Assembly (NCBI GenBank): GCA_903632075.3
Contig: CAHIKZ030000838.1
Location: 42,501-106,500, forward strand
Length of the DNA: 64,000 nt
Reading direction: 5' to 3'
Source of the DNA: Acanthosepion pharaonis
Taxonomy: Eukaryota; Mollusca; Cephalopoda; Sepiida; Sepiidae
The notes under the pieces were generated by a model. The model did no database searches. It was not told the DNA's origin and saw only the letters and a list, made by a program, of their open reading frames with translations. The first letter of the stretch is position 1; each line of letters begins with the position of its first letter. Shown here piece by piece: positions 41,601 through 51,409 of this stretch. The position numbers were made by a program, and so were the translations under genes.

Positions 41601-44600
41601 TTTCTAATACTGATGGGAGTTTACTACCAAACATTATTGTTTTGGCTAATATGGGTTATAATCTTGATAGAAAAATATACTTCCCCAATTCCACTAAATA
41701 TTATATAATACTTGTTTACTACCAAACATTATTAGCTAATAAAAATGATAGAAAAATATACTTCCCAATTCCACTAAATATTATAGTTCTTTCTAATACT
41801 GATGGGAGTTTACTACCAAACATTATTGTTTTGGCTAATATGGAAAGTTATAATCTTGATAGAAAAATATACTTCCCAATTCCACTAAATATTATAGTTC
41901 TTTCTAATACTGATGGGAGTTTACTAGCAAACATTATTGTTTTGGCTAATATGGAAAGTTATAATCTTGATAGAAAAATATACTTCCCAATTCCACTAAA
42001 TATTATAGTTCTTTCTAATACTGATGGGAGTTTACTACCAAACATTATTGTTTTGGCTAATATGGAAAGTTATAATCTTGATAGAAAATATACTTCCCAA
42101 TTCCACTAAATATTATAGTTCTTTCTAATACTGATGGGAGTTTACTACCAAACATTATTGTTTTGGCTAATATGGAAAGTTATAATCTTGATAGAAAATA
42201 TACTTCCCAATTCCACTAAATATTATAGTTCTTTCTAATACTGATGGGAGTTTACTACCAAACATTATTGATGGAAAGTTATAATCTTGATAGAAAAATA
42301 TACTTCCCAATTCCACTAAATATTATAGTTCTTTCTAATACTGATGGGAGTTTACTACCAAACATTATTGTTTTGGCTAATATGGAAAGTTATAATCTTG
42401 ATAGAAAAAATACTTCCCAATTCCACTAAATATTATAGTTCTTTCTAATACTGATGGGAGTTTACTACCAAACATTATTGTTTTGGCTAATATGGAAAGT
42501 TATAATCTTGATAGAAAAATATACTTCCCAATTCCACTAAATATTATAGTTCTTTCTAATACTGATGGGAGTTTACTACCAAACATTATTGTTTTGGCTA
42601 ATATGGAAAGTTATAATCTTGATAGAAAAATATACTTCCCAATTCCACTAAATATTATAGTTCTTTCTAATACTGATGGGAGTTTACTACCAAACATTAT
42701 TGTTTTTGGAAAGTTATAATCTTGATAGAAAAAATATTTCCCAATTCCACTAAATATTATAGTTCTTTCTAATACTGATGGGAGTTTACTACCAAACATT
42801 ATTGTTTTGGCTAATATGGAAAGTTATAATCTTGATAGAAAAATATACTTCCTAATTCCACTAAATATTATAAAAATGGGAGTTTACTACCAAACATTAA
42901 ATATGGATAGTAATCTTGATAGAAAATTCTTAATTCCACTAAATATTATGACTGATGGAGTTTACTACCAAACATTATTGTTTTTGGCTAATATGGAAAG
43001 TTATAATCTTGATGGGAAAAAATATACTTCCCAATTCTAAATATTATAGTTCTTTTCCCCACTAAATATTATAGTTCTTTTTAATACTGATGGGAGTTTA
43101 CTACCAAACATTATTGTTTTGGCTAATATGGAAAGTTATAATCTTGATAGAAAAATATACTTCCCAATTCCACTAAATATTATAGTTCTTTTTAATACTG
43201 ATGGGAGTTTACTACCAAACATTATTGTTTTGGCTAATATGGAAAGTTATAATCTTGATAGAAAAATATACTTCCCAATTCCACTAAATATTATAGTTCT
43301 TTCTAATACTGATGGGAGTTTACTACCAAACATTATTGTTTTGGCTAATATGGAAAGTTATAATCTTGATAGAAAAATATACTTCCAATTCCACTAAATA
43401 TTATAGTTCTTTCTAATACTGATGGGAGTTTACTACCAAACATTATTGTTTTGGCTAATGTGGAAAGTTATAATCTTGATAGAAAAAATATACTTCCCAA
43501 TTCCACTAAATATTATAGTTGTTCTAATACTGATGGGAGTTTTTATTATTGTTTTGGCTAATATGGAAAGTTATAATCTTGATAGAAAAATATACTTCCC
43601 AATTCCACTAAATATTATAGTTCTTTTAATACTGATGGGAGTTTACTACCAAACATTATTGTTTTGGATGGAAAGTTATAATCTTGATAGAAAAATATAC
43701 TTCCCAATTCCACTAAATATTATAGTTCTTTTCTAATACTGATGGGAGTTTACTACCAAACATTATTGTTTTGGCTAATGTGGAAAGTTATAATCTTGAT
43801 AGAAAATATACTTCCCAATTCCACTAAATATTATAGTTCTTTCTAATACTGATGGGAGTTTACTACCAAACATTATTGTTTTGGCTAATGTGGAAAGTTA
43901 TAATCTTGATAGAAAAATATCTTCCCAATTCCACTAAATATTATAGTTCTTTCTAATACTGATGGGGTTTACTACCAAACATTAGTTTATAATCTTGATA
44001 GAAAAATATACAAATTCATAAATATTATAGTTCTTTCTAATACTGATTACCAAACATTATTGTTTTGGCTAATATGGAAAGTTATAATCTTGATAGAAAA
44101 AAAAATCCCAATTCCACTAAATATTATAGTTCTTTCTAATACTGATGGGAGTTTTCAAACATTATTGTTTTGGCTAAATGGAAGTTATAATCTTGATAGA
44201 AAAATATACTCCCAATTCCACTAAATATTATAGTTTGTTCTAATACTGATGGGAGTTTACTACCAAACATTATTGTTTTGGCTAATATGGAAAGTTATAA
44301 TCTTGATAGAAAAATATACTTCCCAATTCCACTAAATATTATAGTTCTTTCTAATACTGATGGGAGTTTTCAAACACTAATATGGAATAATCTTGATAGA
44401 AAATATACTTCCCAATTCCACTAAATATTATAGTTCTTTCTAATACTGGGAGTTTACTACCAAACATTATTGTTTTGGCTAATATGGAAAGTTATAATCT
44501 TGATAGAAAAATATACTTCCCAATTCCACTAAATATTATAGTTCTTTCTAATACTGATGGGAGTTTACTACCAAACATTATTGTTTTGGCTAATGTGGAA

Positions 44601-45386
44601 AGTTATAATCTTGATAGAAAAATATACTTCCCAATTCCACTAAATATTATAGTTCTTTTCTAATACTGATGGGAGTTTACTACCAAACATTATTGTTTTG
44701 GCTAATATGGAAAGTTATAATCTTGATAGAAAAAATATACTTCCCAATTCCACTAAAAATATTGATAGTTACCAAACATTATTGTTTTTCTAATATGGAA
44801 AGTTAATACTTGATGAAAAATATACTCCCAATTCCACTAAATATTATAGTTCTTTCTTACTGATGGAGTTTACTACAAACATTATTGTTTTGGCTAATAT
44901 GGACAGTTATAATCTTGATAGAAAAATATACTTCCCAATTCCATAAATATTATAGTTCTTTTCTAATACTGATGGGGAGTTTACTACCAAACATTATTGT
45001 TTTGGCTAATATGGAAAGTTATAATCTTGATAGAAAATATACTCCCAAACTAAATATTATAGTTCTTTCTAATACTGATGGAGTTTACTACCAAACATTA
45101 TTGTTTTGGCTAATATGGAAAGTTATAATCTTGATAGAAAAATATACTTCCCAATTCCACTAAATGTTATAGTTCTTTCTAATACTGATGGGAGTTTTAC
45201 ATTATTGTTTTGCTAATATGGAGTTTACTACCAAACATTATTGTTTTGGCTAATGTGGACAGTTATAATCTTGATAGAAAAATATACTTCCCAATTCCAC
45301 TAAATATTATAGTTCTTTCTAATACTGATGGGAGTTTACTACCAAACATTATGTTTTGGCTAATGTGGAAAGTTATAATCTTGATA
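35620..45386 (+). repeat. Satellite A, right block (111-bp unit)
   Basis: The same 111-bp family and orientation as the left block, more regular toward 41500-43400, where several consecutive units are nearly identical and give the longest uninterrupted frame (about 190 codons, 41531-42109). The array stops abruptly within a unit after AAAGTTATAATCTTGATA at 45386, passing into unrelated T-rich sequence. Confidence 0.97.
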
Positions 45387-45790
45387 TATCATTTTTTTTT
45401 CTCTTCTTCGATGTGTTACACGTTTTTATTGATGTTGCTGTTGAAAGTATTCAACTGATGTGATTTTTGTTATTTGGTAATCCTTTTTCTTTTGATTTTT
45501 TTTATCTCTAGTCTATGTGATATGTTTATCATAGACGTTCTATTTAGGATGGTCATTGAAATTCAAACACATTTTTTGGCCTTGGCATCTATTTGTTATC
45601 TTTTGTTTCTAGGATGGCAAGCGACCTCGGCTCAATGATAAGTTCTTTCTTACCAGAATGTTACAAGCCTCGAATTCCATCACACATAGTTTCTATGGGA
45701 AAATGATATAAACATTTTTTTATATAACAAGAACAATTTTAAGGGAAAAACTATGATAAACTCAAAAAAAAGAAGATTTCGTCTCATGCC
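45387..45790. other. Right flank of satellite; no gene seen
   Basis: T-rich sequence just after the array (45388-45520), then unique-looking DNA. No coding or repeat signal recognised. Confidence 0.6.
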
Positions 45791-45953
45791 TTTCTTCCTT
45801 TAGGACTTCATCAGACTAAATTGATGTTTATTTTTACGTTTAGAAATTGTTTTAACGGCTAAATCATCCGCACTAAATTTGCGTCTAGGTGACAAAAGTG
45901 ATAGAAGCATAAATAAAATGAAAAAAAATTAAAAGAAATCGGTTTCACACTCC

Positions 45954-46004
<51 letters not shown>

Positions 46005-46098
46005 AAATTAAATTCTCAGCTTCCTCTTTCCTTTAGGTGCCTGTGTAATCACATCAAATAAACATCAACTTAGGCCGATGAAGGCCTAAAGAACGAAA
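45791..46098. mobile_element. Inverted-repeat element, PLE-terminus-like
   Basis: A 43-bp arm at 45791-45833 is the reverse complement of 46056-46098 with six mismatches. The right arm contains the small hairpin TTAGGCCGATGAAGGCCTAA followed by ACGAAACGCGTC. The pattern GAAAC plus a self-complementary stem plus UC resembles the 3' half of the minimal hammerhead ribozymes found in Penelope-like elements. In the left arm (minus strand) the core reads CTGATGA. A TA run occupies 45957-45999 between the arms. Confidence 0.5.
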
Positions 46099-46109
46099 CG
46101 CGTCGTACG

Positions 46110-46920
46110 AAATCATTTCCACTTTGTCATTGTTCATACTCCGATGACTCGTGCAGGCCACTTATCACGATCCTATCATCAAATTCTTAAGGACATCTGA
46201 TAGGTGTCTAGTGCTTGAATATAGTTGGTTGATACATGTTATTACTGTACCTAGGTGCCCGAAGCATCAAGTCGCTAGTTAGATCTTGATTGGCATGCTT
46301 GCAGTTTCCATCAAAGCGCATTCGCCATTGTCATATTATTTCTTACATTGCTGATATTTATAGTTGGATCTTTTTTTCTCTTAGATTTTCAGAATAACTT
46401 TAAGCATGTGAGTCTATGTCCCATCCAGCTTCGATTCAAAGTTCTTAACCAGAGATCACGACATTGCACCTTACAAAAGCAATGGCACGAAACAGGCTAT
46501 AATCGTCCAATAGATTTGATTTCTGGACTAGATTCAATTTATTTAACGAGTTCGATGTGACTTTTTTTTTACATCTTCCTATGGAAGCGATTTCGCTGCC
46601 GACCTAGGTGAAAATATCAACAACCTTAATATCTTCTCTATTTAAGGTGTTTATAAAGTCCCGTTGTTTAAAACTAATAAATGTCATTCAACATTTAAAC
46701 ATGAAGATCGACATCCAAGACTGCTGACTTCATAGCCAATACAATAATACGCTGATTTCTAAACAGTGGAGAAGGCAACTAGAAAACATTCTACGATCTT
46801 CCCCAAGAATTGTTGATAATAAAAGAGGAATCTGTGGAGAATCATATGCACCTACCTTCCGAAGTGACATGCCATAAAAAAAAGGTTATAAGTCTTTTTC
46901 ATATACCGCGTCTTTTCAAA
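46110..46920. other. No gene seen
   Basis: Mixed-composition sequence with no recognised similarity. A 70-codon open frame at 46348-46560 has no supporting features. Confidence 0.55.
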
Positions 46921-46924
46921 ACAT

Positions 46925-47125
46925 AGGTAATCATGGCTCTCGAAAACTTTCTTTCCTTTTTAGCTCTTAATATTTTTATTCTTATTTCTTCTAAAGCTTG
47001 TTCTGCCATCCATTTAGTTCACTAAGTAGTTTATGCGCCGTTTTCCTCTATCCCTCTAGGTTTCAGTCTTTCCCATGAGTATCAGATTTTCTTAGCCCCC
47101 TTTCCTCACTATGCGCCCTAAAAAG
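46925..47125 (-). pseudogene. RTE-type LINE ORF2 C-terminus
   Basis: The plus strand shows AATCATGGCTCTCGAAAACT, then TTCTGCCATCCATTTAG and GAGTATCAGATTTTC, in the same order as the better copy at 62430-62650. Read antisense these encode the IEGKR, SKWM-E and KLWR blocks. It is decayed and 5'-truncated. Confidence 0.65.
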
Positions 47126-47652
47126 AAAAATTTATACTTAAATATATTTTTTTACTTATAATGAAATATTTCCCAGGAGCAAATGACTTGGCTGTCCACC
47201 TTCAGGAATAGACGCTCATGAACCTGTTCTCATTGGTCAATGGAATTTTGTTAACAGAAATGAATGAAGCCATACGCAGTAGCAGGCTTACAAGGAAAAC
47301 CCTTTCGCTTTCTTACTAACATTGATACACAAGGGAAGCGCCATTGAAAGGTTTTCTCTACTTACAGGTAAGTTCGAATTGGCGTAAATATGAAAACACA
47401 GGCTTCAGTTTAAAATAATAATATCCCACGGCTGAAATCACACAGCAGATGAAAATGACAATCTTCTACAAATTGAAAAATGAATATGTATACGACAAAT
47501 GCACTCATAATTTAAAAAATTAGACGCTTTTCAAAAGCGTTTTGGTGCTTTTCATTATGGAAGGCAATAGAGATTTAAGGTTAGTTTATTCCACTTCGTG
47601 TGAACAGGGATATAATGTTAAAGAACTCTGTATAGACAATGAAGCAAGTATT
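47125..47652. other. No gene seen
   Basis: No recognised coding or mobile element. A short inverted repeat ACGCTTTTCAAAAGCGT lies at about 47523-47540. Confidence 0.55.
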
Positions 47653-47654
47653 TA

Positions 47655-47716
<62 letters not shown>
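47653..47716. repeat. (GATA)n microsatellite
   Basis: About 15 uninterrupted GATA units. Confidence 0.98.
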
Positions 47717-47717
<1 letters not shown>

Positions 47718-47874
47718 TTTTCTCGTTGCTGCATTGTTTCGTCATGATATACGATGGTATTTTAAAATATGTCTTGGCGAGAATGAGTTCCAAACGAAAC
47801 TTATAATTATACACTTAACACACACACAAACATATTAATATATATCACACATACACACATGTGTGTGTTTGTGT

Positions 47875-48207
47875 GATATTAATTCCATAATGGTCACCTG
47901 AATATTGCGTTGTGCATGAAAGTCTCAGTCCTGCTCAGTCTTACAAATTACCCCAAAACTGGGTGGAGAGGTTGATTCATGCCTTTCGCCAAGGGTATTT
48001 GCGCGTAAGTGAATATAACGAACACAACTGCGATTGAAACTCGGCTCTCCGATTTACGATTCTGAGCCATTATACCATCCGCACATCCACGCTTATAGCA
48101 CCTGGTATTCTCATACAGTCACCCGTCTAGGTACTGACCAGACTCGATGTTGCTTAACTTCGGTGAGCATAAGGGAACCGATGTTTCAACGTGATATGGC
48201 CCTAAGC
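47875..48207 (-). mobile_element. Composite SINE with 5S rRNA head
   Basis: In minus orientation the order is a 5S rRNA-like head (48207-48091), a tRNA-like segment with GGTATAATGGCTCAGAATCG and a B-box-like GAGTTTCAATC, a body with AATACCCTTGGCGAAAGGCA, and a tail with TGCACAACGCAATATTCAGG. The tail recurs at 50672-50745 and the body at 7690-7960 and 61741-62033, so this is a dispersed family. 5S-headed SINEs (SINE3) and chimeric 5S-tRNA heads (AmnSINE1) are known. Transcription would be by RNA polymerase III and movement would need a LINE in trans. Alternatively, a 5S pseudogene simply sits beside a tRNA-derived SINE. Confidence 0.7.
48091..48207 (-). pseudogene. 5S rRNA-like sequence
   Basis: 117 bp, close to the 5S length of about 120. 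The minus strand contains GGCCATATCACGTTGAA, then CTCACCGAAGTTAAGCAAC, GGTCAGTACCTAGACGGGTG and GAGAATACCAGGTGCTATAAGC-like ends, all recognisable 5S rRNA segments. Substitutions (e.g. ATATCACG for ATACCACG, TCAGTACCTAG for TTAGTACTTGG) indicate a retroposed or decayed copy, not a functional gene. Confidence 0.88.
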
Positions 48208-48251
48208 TTCAAAAAAACATGAAAAATGTGAGTGGGAGAGCGCGCGGGACA

Positions 48252-48288
48252 CAGAGAGAGAGAGGCACACACACATACACACACACAC

Positions 48289-48341
<53 letters not shown>
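48252..48341. repeat. (GA)n(CA)n(TA)n microsatellite
   Basis: GA run, then interrupted CA run, then about 50 bp of TA ending at the inverted-repeat element to the right. Confidence 0.95.
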
Positions 48342-48343
<2 letters not shown>

Positions 48344-48706
48344 CATTTATTCGAAAATTATAATATAAAATGTTATAAAATCACTACAAAAATAGCCACT
48401 TTGTTTCAACACCTCTGGTGTCTTATCAAGTGATGGTGTTGAATGCAGAATAAAGAGTTTTTAAAGGTTCAAATCAATCAAACACCCCTCGCTAGGGGTA
48501 GCGCAGTTACATAAGCTGGAATGACCAATCAAAATATAAGTATACGAGAATTCAAAAAACTTGACAACGGACTTCAAAATTCAAAATTACCAATTTTAAA
48601 TTTTAAATTTAATCTATATTAAGTTTAAAATTTTAAAATTATTTAAAGAAGGAACTGAAGTGATTTTATAACATTTCTATGTTATAATTTTCGAATAAAT
48701 GATTAT
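48339..48706. mobile_element. Inverted-repeat element with ~45-bp arms
   Basis: 48339-48383 is the reverse complement of 48661-48706 with a few mismatches; both contain ATAATCATTTATTCGAAAAT. Inside, on the minus strand, CTTGATAAGACACCAGAGG followed by TGTTGAAAC forms a five-base-pair stem (ACACC/GGTGT) between a TGAT core and GAAAC, a hammerhead-like layout with a degenerate core. No coding capacity. The right end is followed by GCTCTACTCTGTATTGAGCA, which also follows the elements at 52014 and 54447. Confidence 0.6.
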
Positions 48707-48804
48707 AGTTGCTCTACTCTGTATTGAGCACTCTTTTAAGAATAGTTGGTTATTGGAATTTGTTTCGTATACACCAATCCTATACTTGTATATATATATA
48801 TATA

Positions 48805-48974
48805 TATTAAGGCATTAAAAACTAGAAATGTTGTATTGCAGGCCATGATAAGTTTAAAATAAAACACACACCAGTCGACCGGTTTCGTCCCCTCTCGTCA
48901 GAACTGTTAACGGGGAATTTAGATTATGAGGAAAAAAGAAAAAAGTCTGTCATGGGTGACATGAATGAATGGAC
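48805..48974 (+). repeat. PLE left inverted repeat arm
   Basis: 170 bp from TATTAAGGCATTAAAAACTA to GACATGAATGAATGGAC. It matches the reverse complement of 50400-50570 except for one extra C (CGTCCCCTC versus CGTCCCTC) and a G inside the A tract after GATTATGAGG. Confidence 0.95.
48872..48906 (-). ncRNA. Hammerhead-like motif in PLE left arm
   Basis: The minus strand reads CAGTT, CTGACGA, GAGGGGAC, GAAA, CCGGTC, GACTG: the hammerhead core (CUGANGA and GAAA), a self-complementary short stem III (ACCGGU) before the C at the cleavage position, and a five-pair stem I. Stem II is weak, with only its closing G-C pair clear. Cleavage activity is an inference. Confidence 0.5.
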
Positions 48975-49745
48975 TTCACAGCATAAAGTCGCAAAGTGGC
49001 TTGCTATAATGTTGCAACCAGTGTTGCAGCATTACAGTTCCTTTTGTATTAAAGATTCATTTTCTTTTTCCAAATTCATTCGGAATTGTGATGCCACTGA
49101 TGGATTTATGTGTTCCTTTGACATCTGTAGCCTCTTCACTTGTGTTCCTTTATCGGAGACTATTGATATTTGCAGCGATATGTTATATCGCAGTGATTTG
49201 ACTCCTCCGAATATACCTGAAGAAGTGTTCGTTGAACTCATGAAATTTGCCACTATGTTTGTCGATTTCAGTTTCGACAATATCATGTATCGTCAGATCG
49301 ATGGTGTAGCGATGGGTTCCCCTTTGGGTCCTGTTTTGGCAAATATTTTTGTGGTTTTTATGAAGAAAGCCTTTTGTTAAGTTCTGCCCGACCCAAGGTT
49401 TACTTTCGGTATGTTGATGACACTTTTTGTGTGTTCAGCCATGAATCGGAAGTGGATCAATTTTTTCCCTACTCAATGGTGTTCATCCTGCCCTTAAATT
49501 TACAGTAGATAAGGAGGTCAATGGTTCATTGCCCTTTTTAGATGTTCTTGTTCAAAGAACTCCTTCCTTGTTTATTACCTCTGTGTACAGGAAGTCTACT
49601 TTTACAGGACTATATACCTGTTGGGGACTCCTTTTGTCCTAAACAACAAAAGATTAATTTGATTAGGACCCTGACACATAGGGCGTTAATGATCTGTTCG
49701 GATGACACCTTGAAACATGAAATCAGTTGTTTAACTGAGATCTTT
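48975..49745 (+). pseudogene. Penelope-like reverse transcriptase, frameshifted
   Basis: The first open segment (to 49377) has FSFSKFIRNC, then SFDICSLFTCVPLSETI with the first catalytic Asp (polymerase motif A), and DGVAMGSPLGPVLANIF (motif B), both diagnostic of PLE RT. After a frameshift near 49355-49380 the frame continues RPKVYFRYVDDTFCVF, placing the catalytic YVDD at 49410-49421 (motif C). A second shift near 49470 leads to NGVHPALKFTVDKEVNGS and PFLDVLVQRT. A third near 49630 leads to SFCPKQQKINLIRTLTHRA. An ATG at 48952 lies inside the repeat arm and is not a natural start. The catalytic aspartates are present, but the product cannot be made from one frame. Confidence 0.92.
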
Positions 49746-49746
49746 T

Positions 49747-50370
49747 GTGAACAATGGTTATCCGTTGAACATTGTTCAATCGGTTATTCGAGATGAGACC
49801 GCTAGGTTCAACAAAATCAAACCTGCTTCAGTTGGTAAATGTCCGGTCTATCTTCGTTTACCGTGGTTGGGTAGGATTAGTGAATCCTTCGCCAAGCGTA
49901 TTTCATGTAGTTCACGTGAGTGTTATTTTGCAGCGAATGTTCGTGTTGTTTTTCAAACTAGGTCTGTACTTCCATCTATGTGTAAAGATGTTCTACCCCC
50001 CCACCATATTAACTCTGTTATTTACTATTTCAAATGTAGTTGTGGATGCGACTACATAGGTAGAACGACACAGCGGTTGGACGTGAGAATTAAACAACAC
50101 GTACCTGCGATAATACTAAACAAAAAATTTTCTTTGGGCGATACCATTCTGTAACACTTATGGGTCTTCGATTGCGGATCATTTTATAAAGAATCCAACT
50201 TGTGCGATGGATTTCAGTGTGAACTGGTTTTCCGTCTTGGCCAGTTCGCACTCACTTTTCCATCTCAAGGTGTTGGAATCGCTTTACATCAGGTCCAAGC
50301 GGCCTTCTCTTTTGCAAACAAAGAGATTGTTTGCTTGGACTTGCTGTTCTGCGCTTCTAGCAGCTTGGTT
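49747..50370 (+). pseudogene. PLE GIY-YIG endonuclease domain, frameshifted
   Basis: The 135-codon segment 49747-50154 begins NNGYPLNIVQSVI, the connector after PLE RT, and carries YYFKCSCGCDYIGRTTQRLD, the GIY-YIG core in the PLE style with nearby Cys residues, then RIKQHVP. A frameshift near 50140-50160 moves to a frame reading SSIADHFIKNPTCAMDFSVN and then LKVLESLYIRSKRPSL, the C-terminal half of the endonuclease with a conserved Glu. In PLEs this domain nicks target DNA to prime reverse transcription. A stop at 50152-50154 truncates it. Confidence 0.9.
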
Positions 50371-50399
50371 GGTATAATTTTATCTTTCCTTCCTTCCCT

Positions 50400-50570
50400 G
50401 TCCATTCATTCATGTCACCCATGACAGACTTTTTTTTTTTTTTTCCTCATAATCTAAATTCCCCGTTAACAGTTCTGACGAGAGGGACGAAACCGGTCGA
50501 CTGGTGTGTGTTTTATTTTAAACTTATCATGGCCTGCAATACAACATTTCTAGTTTTTAATGCCTTAATA
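50400..50570 (-). repeat. PLE right inverted repeat arm
   Basis: 171 bp, reverse complement of the left arm. It contains an uninterrupted A/T tract of 16 where the left arm has one G. It ends at TTTTTAATGCCTTAATA. Confidence 0.95.
50470..50503 (+). ncRNA. Hammerhead-like motif in PLE right arm
   Basis: Parts: stem I CAGTT (50470-50474) with GACTG (50499-50503), core CTGACGA (50475-50481), GAAA (50489-50492), and stem III CCGG flanked by A and T before C50498. Minimal type I hammerheads with very short stem III are known in Penelope-like elements. Stem II (50482-50488, GAGGGAC) is weak in this copy, so activity is doubtful. Confidence 0.55.
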
Positions 50571-50591
50571 CGCTTTTGTACCGTTTCTAAC

Positions 50592-50595
<4 letters not shown>

Positions 50596-50651
<56 letters not shown>

Positions 50652-50652
50652 A
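50596..50652. repeat. (TA)n(TG)n microsatellite
   Basis: About 30 bp TA followed by about 27 bp TG. Confidence 0.96.
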
Positions 50653-50671
50653 TTAATAAATACACGTATCA

Positions 50672-50745
50672 TTCACGGATAGCAGGACTGAGAGTTTCAT
50701 GCACAACGCAATATTTAGGTAACCATTATGTAATTTAAATTTTAA
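50672..50745 (+). mobile_element. SINE 3' tail fragment
   Basis: AGCAGGACTGAGAGTTTCAT, then GCACAACGCAATATTTAGGT and CCATTATG match, in opposite orientation, the tail of the SINE at 47875-47940. The head and body are missing, so this is a 5'-truncated copy. Confidence 0.7.
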
Positions 50746-51409
50746 TAAGAAAATATCTGGTTATGGCAATGCTGGCGCGTTTTAGAATATACTGGGATTG
50801 CATGTTAACATAACTTTTGTTAAAAATGTTGTTTTTTTTTAATATTGGTGAATGGTTAAAGTGATTACTAATTAAAGTTAGGAAAATTCCTCCGATATTA
50901 GTTTGAATATTACGATTAAAACGTTGATTAAATCATATGATTTTACGCTTACGGTGTTTCTCTTCACTTTTACCTTCTTTTTTTTAAATACTATAAATTT
51001 ACTCTATGGTTCTTTATTTCTAAAGCTTTCATATATTTAATTTTACAATTATCAAATATTTCCTTATTGCTAGAGTTAGTAGATAATCTGATTGATTTCT
51101 GTAGATTATCAAGAATTTTATGATGGTGGTTTGATTGTTTACTGGTCTACCTATGGTTAGATAGATCTTTGATATATACTTTGTAATAACCTTTATTCAA
51201 GTCCAAGGTCACATCGAGAAATATGATCACTTTAGCATTTGTGGTAATGGCAATATTTAGCTCGTTGTTTTAGAGTAGTTTCACAGTGGAGGCTTGTAGT
51301 TGTACTAAGTCGGTCCTAAAATAGGTTCGACGTACAAAACATTAGGAACTTGATATAATAGGTAATGACGCAGCAATCTAGTTGTGGTGGCTGATACTTT
51401 AATATCCGA
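50745..51409. other. No gene seen; AT-rich
   Basis: AT-rich sequence, with no recognised coding or repeat family. Confidence 0.55.

Larger units (their letters stand above)
48805..50570 (+). mobile_element. Penelope-like element with inverted terminal repeats
   Basis: A decayed PLE of 1,766 bp. Near-identical inverted repeats (48805-48974 and 50400-50570) enclose a reverse transcriptase (from about 48984) and a GIY-YIG endonuclease (to about 50370), the domain order that defines EN-containing Penelope elements. PLE terminal repeats can be direct or inverted in nature. The region N-terminal to the polymerase palm is missing, so the RT is fused directly to the left arm. At least three or four frameshifts interrupt the reading frame. 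Both arms contain a hammerhead-like motif pointing outward. The high identity of the arms beside the broken ORF suggests the arms stayed alike by conversion or that the mutations are sequencing indels. Confidence 0.9.

Noticed and set aside
10901..45386. Repeat-protein gene encoded by the satellite
   Set aside because: Frames are broken by indels every few units, no start, splice or termination context is shared, and variation shows no codon-position bias by eye.
46348..46560. 70-codon open frame with a hydrophobic start
   Set aside because: Length is within chance expectation for this composition, and there is no similarity, splice context or conserved motif.
48091..48207. Functional 5S rRNA gene
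   Set aside because: Multiple substitutions in conserved positions and linkage to a dispersed SINE body indicate a retroposed copy.
48952..49380. Intact start and ORF for a group II intron or telomerase-type reverse transcriptase
   Set aside because: The motif B form DGVAMGSPLGP, together with the downstream GIY-YIG domain, identifies a Penelope-like element, and the ATG lies in the inverted repeat.
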